A stretch of DNA of 64,000 bases from Pammene aurita (GCA_947086415.1 OX352301.1:8430114-8494113), one strand, 5' to 3'; numbered from the stretch's first letter, positions 51,954 to 63,624 are shown. Made by a program: numbers and translations. The notes: generated from the letters alone by a model not told the origin.

Positions 51954-52220
51954 GGCCTCCTAGCCCAGTCGGTAGTGACACTGCCTACGGAGCAGGAGGT
52001 CCCAGGTTCGAATCCTGGCAAGGGCATTTATTTGTGTCTTTATTACTGATATTTGTACCTGAGTTATGGATGTTTTCTATATATTTAAGTATTTATCAAT
52101 ATCTATCTATTATATATATCGTCGTCTAGTATCCACAACACAAGCCTTATTGAGTTTACTGTGGGACTAGGTCGGTTTGTGTAAGATTGTCCTATAATAT
52201 TTATTTATTATTATTATTAT
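51954..52220 (+). mobile_element. tRNA-derived SINE, copy 2
   Basis: Same head (GGCCTCCTAGCCCAGTCGGT, B box GGTTCGAATCC, ACG anticodon loop) and body as the copy at 5781. It ends ATAATATTTATTTATTATTATTATT. ACTTTA at 51946-51951 and 52221-52226 is a plausible short target duplication. The anticodon loop reads CTACGGA here against CTACGAA in copy 1. Confidence 0.85.
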
Positions 52221-52547
52221 ACTTTAGCATTACTCCAAAACTGAACGGACAACCACTTTCTAAGTTACACAAACTGTAGTTAACCAAAGGATCTTAGACA
52301 AAGTAATTAAGAGTAGGTCCATATAGACAACTCAACCGCTGAGTTGGTTGAGAAGTTAAGCGTAAGATTAGACTTTAAGTACAACATCGGTCAGGCTGAA
52401 GATCTGTTAGAGATGGAATAATATATTTTATATTTATATTTATATTTTATTTCCAAACACATTACAACAGCATTACAGTATACACCAATACGCCGAGTAA
52501 GATTTACAAAACATCAATACGGTACAGACAACAAAAGAAATACATAG

Positions 52548-55500
52548 TTATAAGTAGGTAGTGGACGGCCTGTCATCCATCTCCTCGCAAAACCTCAGAC
52601 ATTCATAGCACACAGCTGCCCATCGCCACGCAAACAGATCACACTCAGAAGCTGATGTCAGAAGCGCGTTCAGCAGTGACAACGCGCGAGGAACTGGTGA
52701 GTTCCGGTGCGAAACCGTACGCGTAATCGGCACAGCCAACAGTGGCCGTTGCCGCGGTCTTAAGTTTATTCTTGGGACATCTGGGACGTAAAGCTTTACC
52801 ACACGAGCCACAAGCTCTGGGCAGTCTGACTCACCGCGCAATATGCGACAAGCAGTAGTAATAAGGTTATGGTTCCGCCTCACCTCGAAGGAGTTTTACC
52901 CAAGGCATCCGAGTAAGAATTTTGTGGGGTATAGGAATGGGTAATACCCAAATCTTTTTTTATACAAAAAACGCAGGAAGGTCTTTTGTATCCTCTCCAG
53001 AGATAGGGCGTATGAGGATTCGTACGGGTTCCATATTATAGACGAAGTTTCAAGCTTGCTCCTTACTAGCGCGTTAAAAACCAGCTTTATCGCATTTATG
53101 TCCTGGAAATCTTTAACATTGCGCAGCACGAAACCAAGTCTACGAAAACAACTGTCAGTGAGGATTCGCATGTGATCATGAAAGGTAAGGTGATTGTCAA
53201 AGACCACTCCAAGGTCTTTAACGGAGAAAAGCCTCTCAATGGTCTCAGTCCCCAATTTGTAGTGCGCGTGCTGGGGAACAGTGGAACGACTAAATGTACA
53301 TACACAACATTTTGCTGTGTTAAAGTGAAGCTTATTTGCGATACTCCAGTCCACTACTGAGGTAATATCCCCTTGTAGAAGCTCACAATCTACTTCGTTC
53401 TTTACCCCATACACTAATTTTAGGTCGTCAGCATAAAGTAGACATTTTGCATGCTTCACAACAGTTTCTAAATCATTGATCATGATTCCGAATAATAGGG
53501 GGCCCAGTATTGAACCCTGACCAACGCCTGATCTGGTATGATAGGGAGCCGATACAAAACACCCATGACGAACGTACTGCTTTCGATCGCGTAGATAACT
53601 TGCAAACAATGCAAGCAGCTTTGGAGAAAAGCCTAAATCACTAAGCTTGCACAGCAATATATCGTTGTCTACGCGATCGAAAGCCTTTTTAAAATCGAAA
53701 TACAGAACATCTACCTGAGTCCCTCTATCGAGATACTCAGAGATGATGTCTGTCAGGGTCATTAAGTTGGTGTCGACCGAGCGATTAACCCTGAAGCCAT
53801 GCTGGGAGTCACTCAAAACTGGTTTTAACTGGATTGCCAATATTTTATGGACGATAGTTTCAAATAACTTTGCCAATGTTGAGAGTATGGCAATAGGCCT
53901 GTACTCTTCAACATTAGCAAGGTTACCCGTCTTCGGGATGGGCGTCACCCTAGTTGTCTTCCACAATTTAGGATATATTCCAGTAGAAAGTACCAAGTTA
54001 AACATATAGTGAATAGGAACCTTAAGCTGGTCCATACATCCTTTGACTATGTATGCAGGAATGTTATCGGGCCCAATAGAACTACTGGCTTTCAACCGCT
54101 TTATGCCCGCTTCAACTTCCTGCACTGATATGTCAGCGATATTAACAGCTGGAGTCAAACAGCTATGCTGGCGGCTTTTAACTGATTGCACGTCCAGTCG
54201 AGGGATACCCGGTTGGAAGACACTAGAGAAAAACCTTGAAAAGGCTTCTGCAGCCTCCACACCCATGAAACACTTGCCTTCGAACTCAACTTCACCAGCA
54301 AACCCGCCTTTCGACTTCAGACTGTTGATATGCTTCCAGAAAGAACGAGGATCACATTTGACTCTATCTTGAATTCGCTCAACGTAGTTATTATATGCCA
54401 ACGTAATTCTAATTTTGATATCTTTCTTAAGCTGAGCGAACTCTTTATATGCTTCAAAGTTTTTAGTTGCTTTCCAAGTCCGGTGGTTTTTAGCTTTCCG
54501 CTTAATATCGGAAATAAGGTCAGCCGTGAACCAAACTGGGTAGCGCCTAGTAATTTTCTTTGAGCGGATCTTTCTCGGAAAACAGGTATCAAAAAAGTTA
54601 TAAATGATCTTATAAAAAACATCAACTGCAGTATCGACATCGTTGATTTGAAGAACGTCTCGCCAGTTTTCCGAACAGATCAATTCGTAAAGAAGCTCGT
54701 AATCACCCCTACTGAAATCCCAGTCTTGAGCTGAGTCCACATTGCTAACATCTAGTCGCTCGGAGGTAGGTCGCAACATAGGTTCACCTACAGGACAAGA
54801 TATTATTAACGGGGGGTGGTACGCATCCCGCTTAGGGACTAGCCCTCCACCCTCAACTTCTGTGACACTAACACCGCGGACGCGCTCCGACACCAGCACA
54901 ACATCTAACTTACCGCCATAAGCATTCGTCACTTCATTCATCTCGTACAGACCACACATTGTTAAAAAATAAGAGTAGTAACACTTGATAGATTGAGAAG
55001 TATACAGAGGGTTCAAATTTAAATCCCCAAACAGAAGCACAACTCCCTTAAGCTTGAGCAACACTTGTTCTACATTTTGGAACCAACACATGTAAGCGTC
55101 TTCTTTAGTACCGGGAGGAATGTACACTACACACAAGTAACAGGTGACGCTTGCAAATGTAAACGAGATCCATAGGAGTCTCAAGTTCTTGGTGGCGCGT
55201 CATATCAACACCAGGACGCGCAGCGAACATTACACCACCACCTCGCGAACCAGTTCCACGGTCCCGACGTATCACGCTCCAGCCACTACAGGAAAGCTCG
55301 GCATCATTTACAGACTCAGTTAGAAAAGTCTCAGTGATTGCTACAATATCAGAATCCAGTGAGAGCAGGTTTAGCCTGAAGAACTTGAGCTTTGTATTTA
55401 GGCCCCTGACATTTTGATAAGTTACCTCCAATTTTGATTTAAGGTTCGATCTGTAGCTTTCAAAGGCGCAAGGGAGGGTTCCGGGTGGTTTTCGATCTCC

Positions 55501-55584
55501 GAAATAACCAAGCCTTAACTCTTGCATTATCTGGCCATACTGCAGGTGAAAGACACTTATCGTATACAGCAGGCAAAACTCCAA
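52548..55584 (-). pseudogene. LINE ORF2: endonuclease-reverse transcriptase, two lesions
   Basis: Reads from the upper coordinate downwards. The endonuclease N-terminus (YQNVRGLNTK, DIVAITETFL, RGGGVMFA) lies in the frame starting at 55584. Near 55170 the frame shifts to one beginning at 55184, which carries CYLCVVYIPPG, LFGDLN, VEEYRPIAILSTLAKLFE, DFKKAFDRVD, GVGQGSILGPLLFG, LLYADDLKL (active-site YADD near 53423-53434) and SVKDLGVVFD. An in-frame TAA at 52893-52895 precedes the C-terminal ~112 residues, which continue in the same frame to 52548. The protein would nick target DNA and reverse-transcribe the element's RNA. With one frameshift and one stop it is inactive, though otherwise well preserved. 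Confidence 0.9.
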
Positions 55585-57067
55585 TCTTGAAGGATTTGTA
55601 CTCTCCCCTAGACTTAAGCTCTTCGACAGTGCATATGCTATCTGGGCTCAGGGTTTGCAGATAGGCCCGGACGTCATCCACTCCCGAAGCCATGTTCCAT
55701 AGGTGAATGTACTTCTTATATTCCACAGCTTTGAGCGATGTTACCTCTGGACCAGCAGTACAGCGAATGGAACTGTATCGCCTTTTTCCATATTTGACCT
55801 CTTTGAAGCCACCATCCACATTTTCCTCCTCGTCAGTGTGGCGTGTGTCGTTTTGCGAGATGCAGCTTTCGTTAGACGCTATAGCAGGCGTTGCCTGGGG
55901 CGAATTATCATTATGTGTCACCTCCGCTAATGCAACTGTACTTCCACTTACTCCTAGTACTTCTGCCGTTTCCGACGTCTGCTCCGCACGGTGACTCTTG
56001 CGATTCCGTTTGGACTTCACCTTACTCGCAGCAGTATTCACAGTATTTCCACCCAGAGGCGGCAGTCCGACCTCACAGCACATACATGGCTTAGCCGATG
56101 CTGCTTCCAGCCGCATAAGTCGCTCCTGCACAGCCTCGAATTTTTCCGTACTTACAGCAAGCTTCGTCTGGTATTGTGCAATAGTAGAAATGGCATCAGT
56201 CAGTTGCCGAGACAATGTGGTCATTTGGGCACGAACTTCTTGTAATTCAGCCACCAAAGATAACGATCCAGACGCAGGTGTCGGTGTCGAAGGAAAGTTT
56301 TCACATTTGGTCCTGCATGCAACGTTCTTGAGCGTTAGAGGTGTCCCGACAGGAGTGTCACAATTACGCCCGCCTCTTTTAAGTGCGATGCAACATTCAG
56401 GACAAACCCATGTGTCTCGCTCTTCCGCCGTGAGAGTCTTATTATTACAGGAATGGTGGTATAACTTACCGCATGCAGCTATCATGCATTGCAAGTATTC
56501 TTCTCCTACGATAAGCTCCTCCTGACACGCATTGCATGTCATATAATCTAGCCCAGGGGTCGGCAAAACCGCATTTCGCGAGCCGCATGCGGCTCTTTGA
56601 AGGGTCAGTTGTGGCTCTTCAAGTTCCGCAAATAAAAATAAAAAGAATAAGAATAAGAATAAAGAATAAAAACATTTATTTGTGACGCTTAATACATGAA
56701 CATTGAGAGACAATGACAATGAAAACAAACAATGAACGTGCATCACAAAATAGACCCAACTCAGCATAATGCCAGCTTAAAAACGGGCGCTGGTCTTCCG
56801 TAGGGCCCATTCGGTAGACAACACACAATATTACTAAAGAATCACAAAAACCACACAAAACGAGAACATGAAATAAACTGGTAAACACATTACCCTCCTT
56901 TGCGTCGCGCAGTCGGGTAAAAACAAACACACACTTAATTTACGTTATTCGTGAACACAACCATTCCACATCAAACATATATCATAGTGAAAAACAGAAA
57001 GCTGCGGCTCTATGAGCTTCCAAAAATTCCATATCTTCCGCCATCAGGCCACTGAATTCTAGCCCAT
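55460..57067 (-). pseudogene. LINE ORF1 (PHD-finger RNA-binding protein), interrupted
   Basis: From 56554 downwards the frame is open to 55460. It encodes a PHD-like finger (MTCNACQ, LYHHSC, DTWVCPEC), a coiled-coil-like stretch (LVAELQEVRAQMTTLSRQL) and a conserved C-terminal segment, and it ends overlapping ORF2. The start is separated from this body: the codons ATG GGC at 57067-57062 precede the hAT-like insertion. The nominal 435-residue frame opening at 56767 has an N-terminus derived from the inserted element (its FLFLFFLFLF run is translated insert). ORF1 proteins of this group bind the element RNA; this copy is broken by the insertion only. Confidence 0.8.
56555..57054. mobile_element. 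hAT-like non-autonomous element inside LINE ORF1
   Basis: Starts CAGGGGTCGGCAAAACCGC, typical of hAT ends, and stops near CAGGCCACTG. AATCTAGCC (56546-56554) and AATTCTAGCC (57055-57064) flank it as a slightly altered 8-9-bp duplication. The flanks together account for an uninterrupted ORF1 start. The right TIR is degenerate. The interior includes GAGCCGCATGCGGCTC, an A-rich tract and a TTTGCGTCGCGCAGTCGGGT segment. There is no transposase. Confidence 0.7.
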
Positions 57068-57334
57068 GGAGGTATATTAAGAGTTTGAGTTCTTTGAGTG
57101 TTTTGCAAAAAAATGCGCGGTTCGAAAAATCATCAAATTAGGCGAAGGCGGTATTCCACTTGCAATCGGTTCAACATTAACATCTCGATTCAATTCTTAT
57201 CATGCCTTTGTTAATGTCATAATATAATGTGTAATGTAGTCAACATCCATTATTAAAGCTATATCAATCCGGAGTATATACTACTTGAATGATTTAACTA
57301 ATCGCAAGTATTTATACTGTTATATAGGTACCTC

Positions 57335-58152
57335 TTGATTGGTCAAAAAAGGGACTTAACGTAAATAGAAAACGCATTAGTCACCTAAGATTTGCGGATG
57401 ACATTGCTTTATTTTCTGAAAATGCCAACGAGATCGAAAACATGTTACAATCACTACAAAAAGCTAGTTACGACGTAGGTTTACAAATAAACTTAAATAA
57501 AACAAAGGTCATGACTAACTCCAGAAAACACCCAATTTACCTCGATGGCAAGCCACTGGAATATGTCAACACCTACATATATCTAGGTAAACAAATCTCT
57601 TTCGATCCACAAAATAACACCTTGGAAGTAGAACGAAGAATCGCAGGCGCGTGGAAAAAGTTTTGGAGTCTGAAAGAAGTACTTAAGAGCTCTATGCCTA
57701 TGAAAATAAAGGAAAAGGTTATAGATTCCTGTTTACTTCCCTCTATCACGTACGCGTGTCAGACATGGAAGTACACACAAGAGGTCAAGAGGAAAATAAG
57801 ATCATGCCAACGTAGTATGGAAAGAAGCATTCTAAATATTAACAAGATGCAAAAAATCCCTCACGCCACTATTAGGGCAAAAACTAATGTAACCGACGCC
57901 CTAGGATACTCATTAAAACTAAAGTGGCGGTGGGCAGGTCACGTTGCCCGCATGAAAGACGGTCGCTGGACGAGCCTTCTAACATCATGGCCCGGCCCAG
58001 CAGGCAGCAGAAAAAAAGGGAAACCCGTAACACGATGGGAGGATGACATCGCACGACATATAGGAAAGAAATTGACGTTAATAGCAAGAGATAGAGATCG
58101 ATGGACAAGTCTGGAGGAGGCCTTCACCCTTTCAGAAGGGGTTCTTGCATGA
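57335..58152 (+). pseudogene. RTE-like reverse transcriptase, C-terminal fragment
   Basis: The frame is open from the truncation point to a stop at 58150-58152. It carries SHLRFADDIALFSEN, holding the reverse-transcriptase active site (FADD codons 57391-57402), and LNKTKVMTN, YIYLGKQISF, LPSITYACQTW and LKWRWAGHVARMKDGRW, which parallel the RTE copies at 36931 and 42169. The sequence is well diverged from those, so this is a different lineage. It lacks the endonuclease and most of the RT, and an ATG at 57442 is incidental. No stops or frameshifts were found in what remains. Confidence 0.85.
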
Positions 58153-58297
58153 AAAATGTATTTTAACATTTTTACTTGTAATTAAATTTAATTCTTATGA
58201 CTAATGCTAATGACGTAACAAAATGACAAATATTGTATTAATTTTAATTTTAACTTGCAAGAAATAAAAGGCTTTTTATTTTATTTATTATTTATAT
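57335..58297 (+). mobile_element. 5'-truncated RTE-like LINE with 12-bp target duplication
   Basis: TATAGGTACCTC occurs at 57323-57334 and 58298-58309. Between these repeats lie an open C-terminal reverse-transcriptase fragment, a 3' UTR with AATAAA (58263-58268) and a TTTA-rich tail. The 5' truncation and variable-length duplication are the normal products of target-primed reverse transcription. Confidence 0.9.
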
Positions 58298-58307
58298 TAT
58301 AGGTACC

Positions 58308-58489
58308 TCGGGCCGGCCTTATCCCTCCTGGCGCCCTGGGCGAACTACTTTTTGCGCCCCACAACCGCACCCCCCCTCCAGCCAAAGTACAAAGTATTTA
58401 AAAAAATGCGCTATGAGGCCCGAGGCGCCCCTTTGACCCTGGCGCCCCTGGACGACCGCCCCCTTCGCGAACCCCTAAGGCTGGCACTG
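58308..58489. mobile_element. Short hAT MITE
   Basis: The ends TCGGGCCGGCCTTA and TAAGGCTGGCACTG are imperfectly complementary, with an 8-bp duplication TAGGTACC at 58300-58307 and 58490-58497. The body is GC-rich (GGCGCCC words), in contrast to its AT-rich surroundings. It is 182 bp and non-coding. Its left duplication is itself included in the LINE's target duplication. Confidence 0.8.
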
Positions 58490-58821
58490 TAGGTACCTAT
58501 ATAACACAAACTTACCGAAATTAAACCCAAGACACTTAAGGTAGGTACCTATCTCTTAATCAAATTGCTCAACTCTTGCCTAAAGTTGTAAATTCTCCAT
58601 TGCCTTTATTGTTTAAATGTCACGATCAAGGCCGAGCTTCGCAATCGACACCCATTTGGACAACTGAAGCAAACTTCCTTTGACCTTGCCTTAGTTTCGA
58701 TAGCGATAGTGGGGTAGTAATGTGACCCTAATGGAAATAAAAATAACAGTTTGGAACAAAATTTTCCATAAACATATTCCTTAGTGGCTAAGATTATTCC
58801 CCAAACAATCCGAATATTATA

Positions 58822-59187
58822 AATATCTTTATCTTCACCAATATCATAAATCCTCTATTCCGCGTTCGGAAACCGTATGTACCTAATTACCACCATTATT
58901 GGAACCAGTAACGTAATATCAGTGTATTATCTGTGACAGTGTGGTAATAACGTATGAAAATTCATTACCTACGGTAACGTAATGAAAATCTGACCTCCTC
59001 TCCGACCGCCGGCACGCGCCCGCCCGACCGCCAGCACAATCAAGTTGGTCATGGCGGTGTAATAGCGGTCATTCTAATGGTTTCCTAACACTTCATTTAG
59101 GATTTATAATATGTGTGTAGATACAGCAGTGTATACAACTGTACGTAATTATGCCTTATTACGTAACAGTTACATAAACTACTATTA
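58822..59187 (+). mobile_element. Right half of the long-TIR element
   Basis: Aligns with 15530-15850 of Helitron 2 (ATCATAAATCCTCTATTCCGCG, CAGTGTATTATCTGTGACAGTG, TTGGTCATGGCGGTGTAAT) but has the complete tip, ending TTACGTAACAGTTACATAAACTACTATT. The left half and the minisatellite are absent. Confidence 0.7.
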
Positions 59188-59999
59188 CACACATCGGCCT
59201 CCCCAGCGTCGGTGGTCACCTTTGCCAAGTCTTTCCTTTATCGGCCAGTCTTGCGAGCGTGGCCGCGTCGCGTCCTTAATAAATAAAAAATATTATTTTG
59301 GAAACAGTGAAACGTGACAGAGCCGCAAAAACTCTAACTTATAAATAAATACCCACAGAAAATAAAATCCGGCAAAGATGAGAAATATATCTGAAATGGC
59401 ACATCACTGGCCGTGAGTTTCAAAGCGTGGCAACAATAATGGTGCCGATAGGCGCAAAGCGCTAAGTTCTGTCTGTTGTCACGGTTCAAAAGCTGCTAAA
59501 CTAAATGGACATCGATCACTACTTGGCCTAGATATGTCATTCAGTATTTTCATCATTCATGTGACTTGCAAGTTGCAACTTAACTTTAAAAGTTTTATTG
59601 AATAGATTTGTAAACTAAATACTCAATAGAGCAAAAAGATGGGACAAACGCTAGGAGAAACTCTACTACAGATTTTTTTAAATGAAGTTATTTAAAAAAA
59701 AAACGATTTTCGCTTCCTACGAAGGCAGGGTCACATCTCTACCGACTGGGCTAGGAGGCCCAAAACCCCTAATACTCGTACTTACTAAATATTACTAAAA
59801 AAGTACTACTAAAACAAAAAATCATTTCATTAATTTGGGTCACTTCGACTTTGTGTTAGCATTACAACTTTTAAAGGAACCTTCAATAATTAATTGTATA
59901 CTTTCTAAAGTTCCTTACTTTATAGTTAGTTCCAAGGAAAAAAGCTTTTCTTAATTACTTAGAGAACCTAAGTTTAAACGCAAATATTGTAAAAACTGG
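59188..59999. other. Intergenic sequence with a reversed SINE head fragment
   Basis: No gene. The segment 59709-59762 reads, on the minus strand, GGGCCTCCTAGCCCAGTCGG followed by a damaged anticodon arm. It is a 5' fragment of the tRNA-Arg SINE family. Confidence 0.5.
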
Positions 60000-60511
60000 T
60001 GCCGTATTCTAATTTTAAAATACATAACCAATACAATAAAGTCACAATCTATTTAAAACATAACTCCTACATACAACAAATAATATAATCAACAAATATT
60101 GAAGTTATATTGGAATTGCAACGGAATAATTGGCTACTTTCCTAAAAAAATATATTTAGTCCGTCAGTTAGATTATCAAAAAATATTGGACACGTATTTT
60201 TTATTTTGTCAAGCAAACAAAAATTAGTGAAGATATAGCCCGTTAAAGTTCCGCGTGACGTCACATTTCAGTACAATTTTTAGTATAATGTGACGTCACG
60301 CGGAACTTTAACGGGCTATATCTTTTGATAATCTAACTTACGGACTAAATAGAATTATATTTTTTTACCCAGGAAAGTACCCAATTTTCGAGCAAATTCT
60401 GATGTTTCTGATTCAGACGTTTAGGCGCTAGCTGTATTTCGTAGTTAATGCATTGGAGTTGTATTGAGGTTGATGATATCTAAACGTGTTTTAAAGTTAG
60501 AATACGGCCCC
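60000..60511 (-). mobile_element. MITE family A copy interrupted by another MITE
   Basis: Runs from GGTGCCGTATTCTAATTTTA to TTAAAGTTAGAATACGGCC in reverse orientation. It is about 257 bp once the 60132-60382 insert and its duplicated AATT are removed. The insert lies in the family's conserved CGGAATAATTTTC segment, so the pre-insertion sequence is known from the other copies. Confidence 0.85.
60132..60382. mobile_element. Foldback MITE with AATT duplication and CRE-containing arms
   Basis: The ends GGCTACTTTCC and GGAAAGTACCC are complementary apart from one base. AATT flanks both sides (60128-60131, 60383-60386). A perfect inner inverted repeat of 35 bp (60232-60266 and 60288-60322) contains TGACGTCA in each arm. 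It is non-coding, and clearly younger than the MITE it interrupts. Confidence 0.85.
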
Positions 60512-61400
60512 GGCCGACGACGGTACGTAAGTACCTCAGTATAATCTCTTACTTAATTGCAAAACTCCGTGGCTGGAAGCTGACCATGAAAAACATAATA
60601 ATAAGGCTATTATATATGGGATACTTATTCAAGTATTTTTAGATGCCTTAATCACTTTTCTACCAACTAGGGTAAAATTAAAATGAAGGATTATGTTTTA
60701 GCGATCTATTTACTAATGAAAATAAGGTGGGTGACGTCAAGTGACGTTTGAATGGCTCTATGTGGGGTAAAAACTACTCAGCCGATTTTGATGACGTGGT
60801 GTCAGCCGAGTCGTCCTAATCTTCGGTATCGGTAGGCATTGATTTAATTTATATTAATTAGAGTTCCAAAAAATTATAAGGTCCTATACGAGAAAGTAAA
60901 GTTAATTAGGTACCTGACTTTGCTAAATTTCAGGTAATTCTAATATCGGAAACTGAATCAGTTCAACGGAATTCCGCACTGAAATCCGCTCAAGTGTTTG
61001 TTGCCCCTAAGGAGGTGTATTCAGAGAATGTAATTTGTCACTGACTTGATTTAAATTTGACATTGTGTTCAATGTCAAATTTATGGATTGGACCTGTCAA
61101 AAGAGACGATTGGCTTATTTAGATCATCCTTTTCTTGGTGTCAATCACGTATTAATTGTTTAGCTAAATAGTTCATGTTAAACATGTAGGTATATGTATA
61201 TCAAAAGAGAACGTTTAAACTTAAAGGCAATACGATGATTTAGTTACATTGGTTGTCAGAATTATAATTTGCTTAGATGTCATTTTGATAACAAAAAGAT
61301 CATATTGATGACAATATCGATTTTAAATGGTACACTTGAATTACTTAGTCAAAAGGTATAAACAATATGTAAGTACATATGTGTGCGGTCACCTGTCATT
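60512..61400. other. Intergenic sequence with one short hairpin
   Basis: No gene. AAATTTGACATTG (61053-61065) and its perfect complement (61070-61082) form a 13-bp stem with a 4-base loop. Confidence 0.45.
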
Positions 61401-61531
61401 GTCACGTTTGAAAATATGGATACATTTAATGTTACAAATACATGTAAGTATCCAAGACTTAACGCTTTGGTAATAGAGTCATGGCTACATATTTTTGTCA
61501 CATTAAATGTATCCAAATTTTCAGACGTGAC
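61401..61531. mobile_element. Inverted-repeat MITE
   Basis: GTCACGTTTGAAAATATGGATACATTTAATGT-like left arm (61401-61432) is matched by ACATTAAATGTATCCAAATTTTCAGACGTGAC at 61500-61531, with a few mismatches. It is 131 bp and non-coding. Confidence 0.65.
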
Positions 61532-63480
61532 TGTACCTCTAAATAAAGAATAAAGTCCAAACCCACATTAAAAACTTAAGCGAAATGTAAGTACCTATTC
61601 TTGATATTATGTACCTACTCTGAATATTGGGGTCCAAGCGCCATTTCACCATTGTAATTGAAAACAAGCAATAGAATACCTAAATAGAGATTTAGCGTTG
61701 GTAACGAAGTTATATTAAATTGGTTCAAGCGCTGTTTACTTAAGGAACACTATAATTGGAATAGCTTCATCTTTCCAGTAGTTAACAGTTAAGAGCTGCT
61801 GAAACAACAGATACAAGATATTGTTGCTTGAAGTATTTGACTAGTAAAACTATAAAGACTGTTAATATAAATTTTATACGTCTTCTTTTTTAAAGATTTG
61901 TGTGTCCCCTGTCCCTTTATACTTACAACTTGCCTGCCGTAAGAAATTCATTCAAATATTTTTTTTATGGATTCAGACTCATATCAGTATTTTTGATATT
62001 TTAATTCTTGCTTCATTGTTGTGTGGTTTTGTGACGTTAAATATATGTATTTTCTTAATTTCAAAAAGAAATAATGTTGTTTTTCATAATCTTCTATGTT
62101 TTCGGTAAGGTCCGAATTAAAAAATTAATTATCATTATCACACTACTTTCAAGTTCATTTTAAAACAGGTATGATTGGGGAAAAAAGCCAATTAGTAGCT
62201 GTGGACATTACCAGTCTAGATTTTACCGTGTCTCGGGTTTAAGTACACCGTCTGTCTAAACATGGCGTAGCGCAGATCTTGTTACTTTGTAAATATGGGA
62301 GTGTTGATTACTCATACATAATTATACAAATACTTATTTACTAATTTAGGTCTCGGTTTCTTTATATAGTTAGTAATCACGCAGCGCCCATAAAACTAAA
62401 TTTTCAGCGGATTGCCTACTTTTCAGAAAGCACGGCACAAGCGGGCCTACCGCGAAAGTCGAAAATAGAAATTTCGTTATCCCCCTCTCTAGTATCTTGC
62501 TGTAGTCTTGTAGGCCTTCTCACGAAATAAATACAATACAATAATATTTATTTCAGAATATAGATTCCACTTAAATAAAGCCTCAGGCTTGCTTAAGAAT
62601 ATTATTGACGTGCCACCACTGATAGGTAGGCGTAATACGTATCATTAAATACGACAATTAATTACTTATTTTGTATTCGGGTACTTCCGCAATCTTGATA
62701 ATTACGAAATTCATTTAAAAATCACTCATATTCTAGTGTAATATGAGTCCATTTTTGAAATTATCCGCCACTTTTTGGCTTTCGGACATACCCAAATACA
62801 CCTGATTTTAATGCTAAATAATGTTTCTTTAAAATCATATTCCTAAAATAAGTATATTAAAATATTTATTATTTGGGTTTAGGGCATTCTACTTTTGACA
62901 ACCCTTTATATTTTGTAAAAAAAAACATACGCTGCGTACCTTTTAAACTTATGAAAATTGGTTTGTAAAATACGGAACCGTGTAACAGAAATTCTTGACT
63001 TGTACAGAGAGTTTCCATTGTATTACTCAAAGAGTACATCTGGAATTCTGGATATATGTCAAATAAGACCAGCTTGACAGAACTGGGGGCCGATTCCTGA
63101 TAATTAAATTTAATAAAATCGCACACAAAAGTTTGTCGCCATTATTTACGCATGAAATAGTATAAATAATCATGATTTTAAATTACCATCGCTGTTGTTT
63201 TTAAAACACCATTTCTTCTTTTTATTCAGAGATTTAAATGTCATATTCGAGCGCCCCGAATCTCAAAAATCGTTCCCTGGTCGCCCACGAGTATCCCACG
63301 AGGCGCTATTAAATTTTAATTTAATGTAATAAATTAAATTAAATTTGGCTTATTTAATTCAATTTAATGTGATATAATTTAATTTAATCTTATGTAATTA
63401 TGTGTAATGTTGTTATTACTGAAACTGTAAATTATTTGTTATCTTTAGTTATTAAGTTATAGTTATTAACTAATTTAAGC
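61532..63480. other. AT-rich intergenic sequence, no gene seen
   Basis: About 1.9 kb without recognisable exons or repeat structure. A strongly AT-rich low-complexity patch of TTAAATTTAATT words lies at 63308-63400. Confidence 0.4.
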
Positions 63481-63485
63481 ATGTA

Positions 63486-63620
63486 CAGTCAGCTGTAAAA
63501 ATATGGGTGTACTCATCTTACTCAAAAAATGTCCCATAGTATCTTATTCCGTTGTAATAAGTGCGTATAGTACCATATTTATGAAACGATTTTTTCGATA
63601 CGTATTTTTGCAGCTGACTG
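63486..63620. mobile_element. Tc1/mariner-type MITE (TA-flanked, CAGTCAGCTG ends)
   Basis: CAGTCAGCTGTAAAAATA on the left and TATTTTTGCAGCTGACTG on the right are complementary except for one base. Each is flanked by TA (63484-63485, 63621-63622). A TA duplication is typical of Tc1/mariner elements. It is 135 bp and non-coding. Confidence 0.75.
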
Positions 63621-63624
63621 TACA

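Larger units (their letters stand above)
52424..57067 (-). mobile_element. CR1/Daphne-type LINE with a DNA-transposon insertion
   Basis: On the minus strand, ORF1 with a PHD-like zinc finger is followed by ORF2 (endonuclease plus reverse transcriptase) and an AT-rich 3' tail (TATTTATA-rich, 52424-52450). ORF1/ORF2 overlap and a PHD-bearing ORF1 fit the CR1/Jockey superfamily; the sub-clade is a recognition-based guess. The 5' limit is uncertain: the ORF1 start codon is at 57065-57067 and any 5' UTR continues to the right. A hAT-like element (56555-57054) splits ORF1. Confidence 0.8.

Noticed and set aside
56676..56930. 84-codon minus-strand frame and the hydrophobic N-terminus of the 435-codon frame
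   Set aside because: Both lie within the hAT-like insertion, where an A-rich tract translates into hydrophobic runs. Neither is part of the LINE protein.
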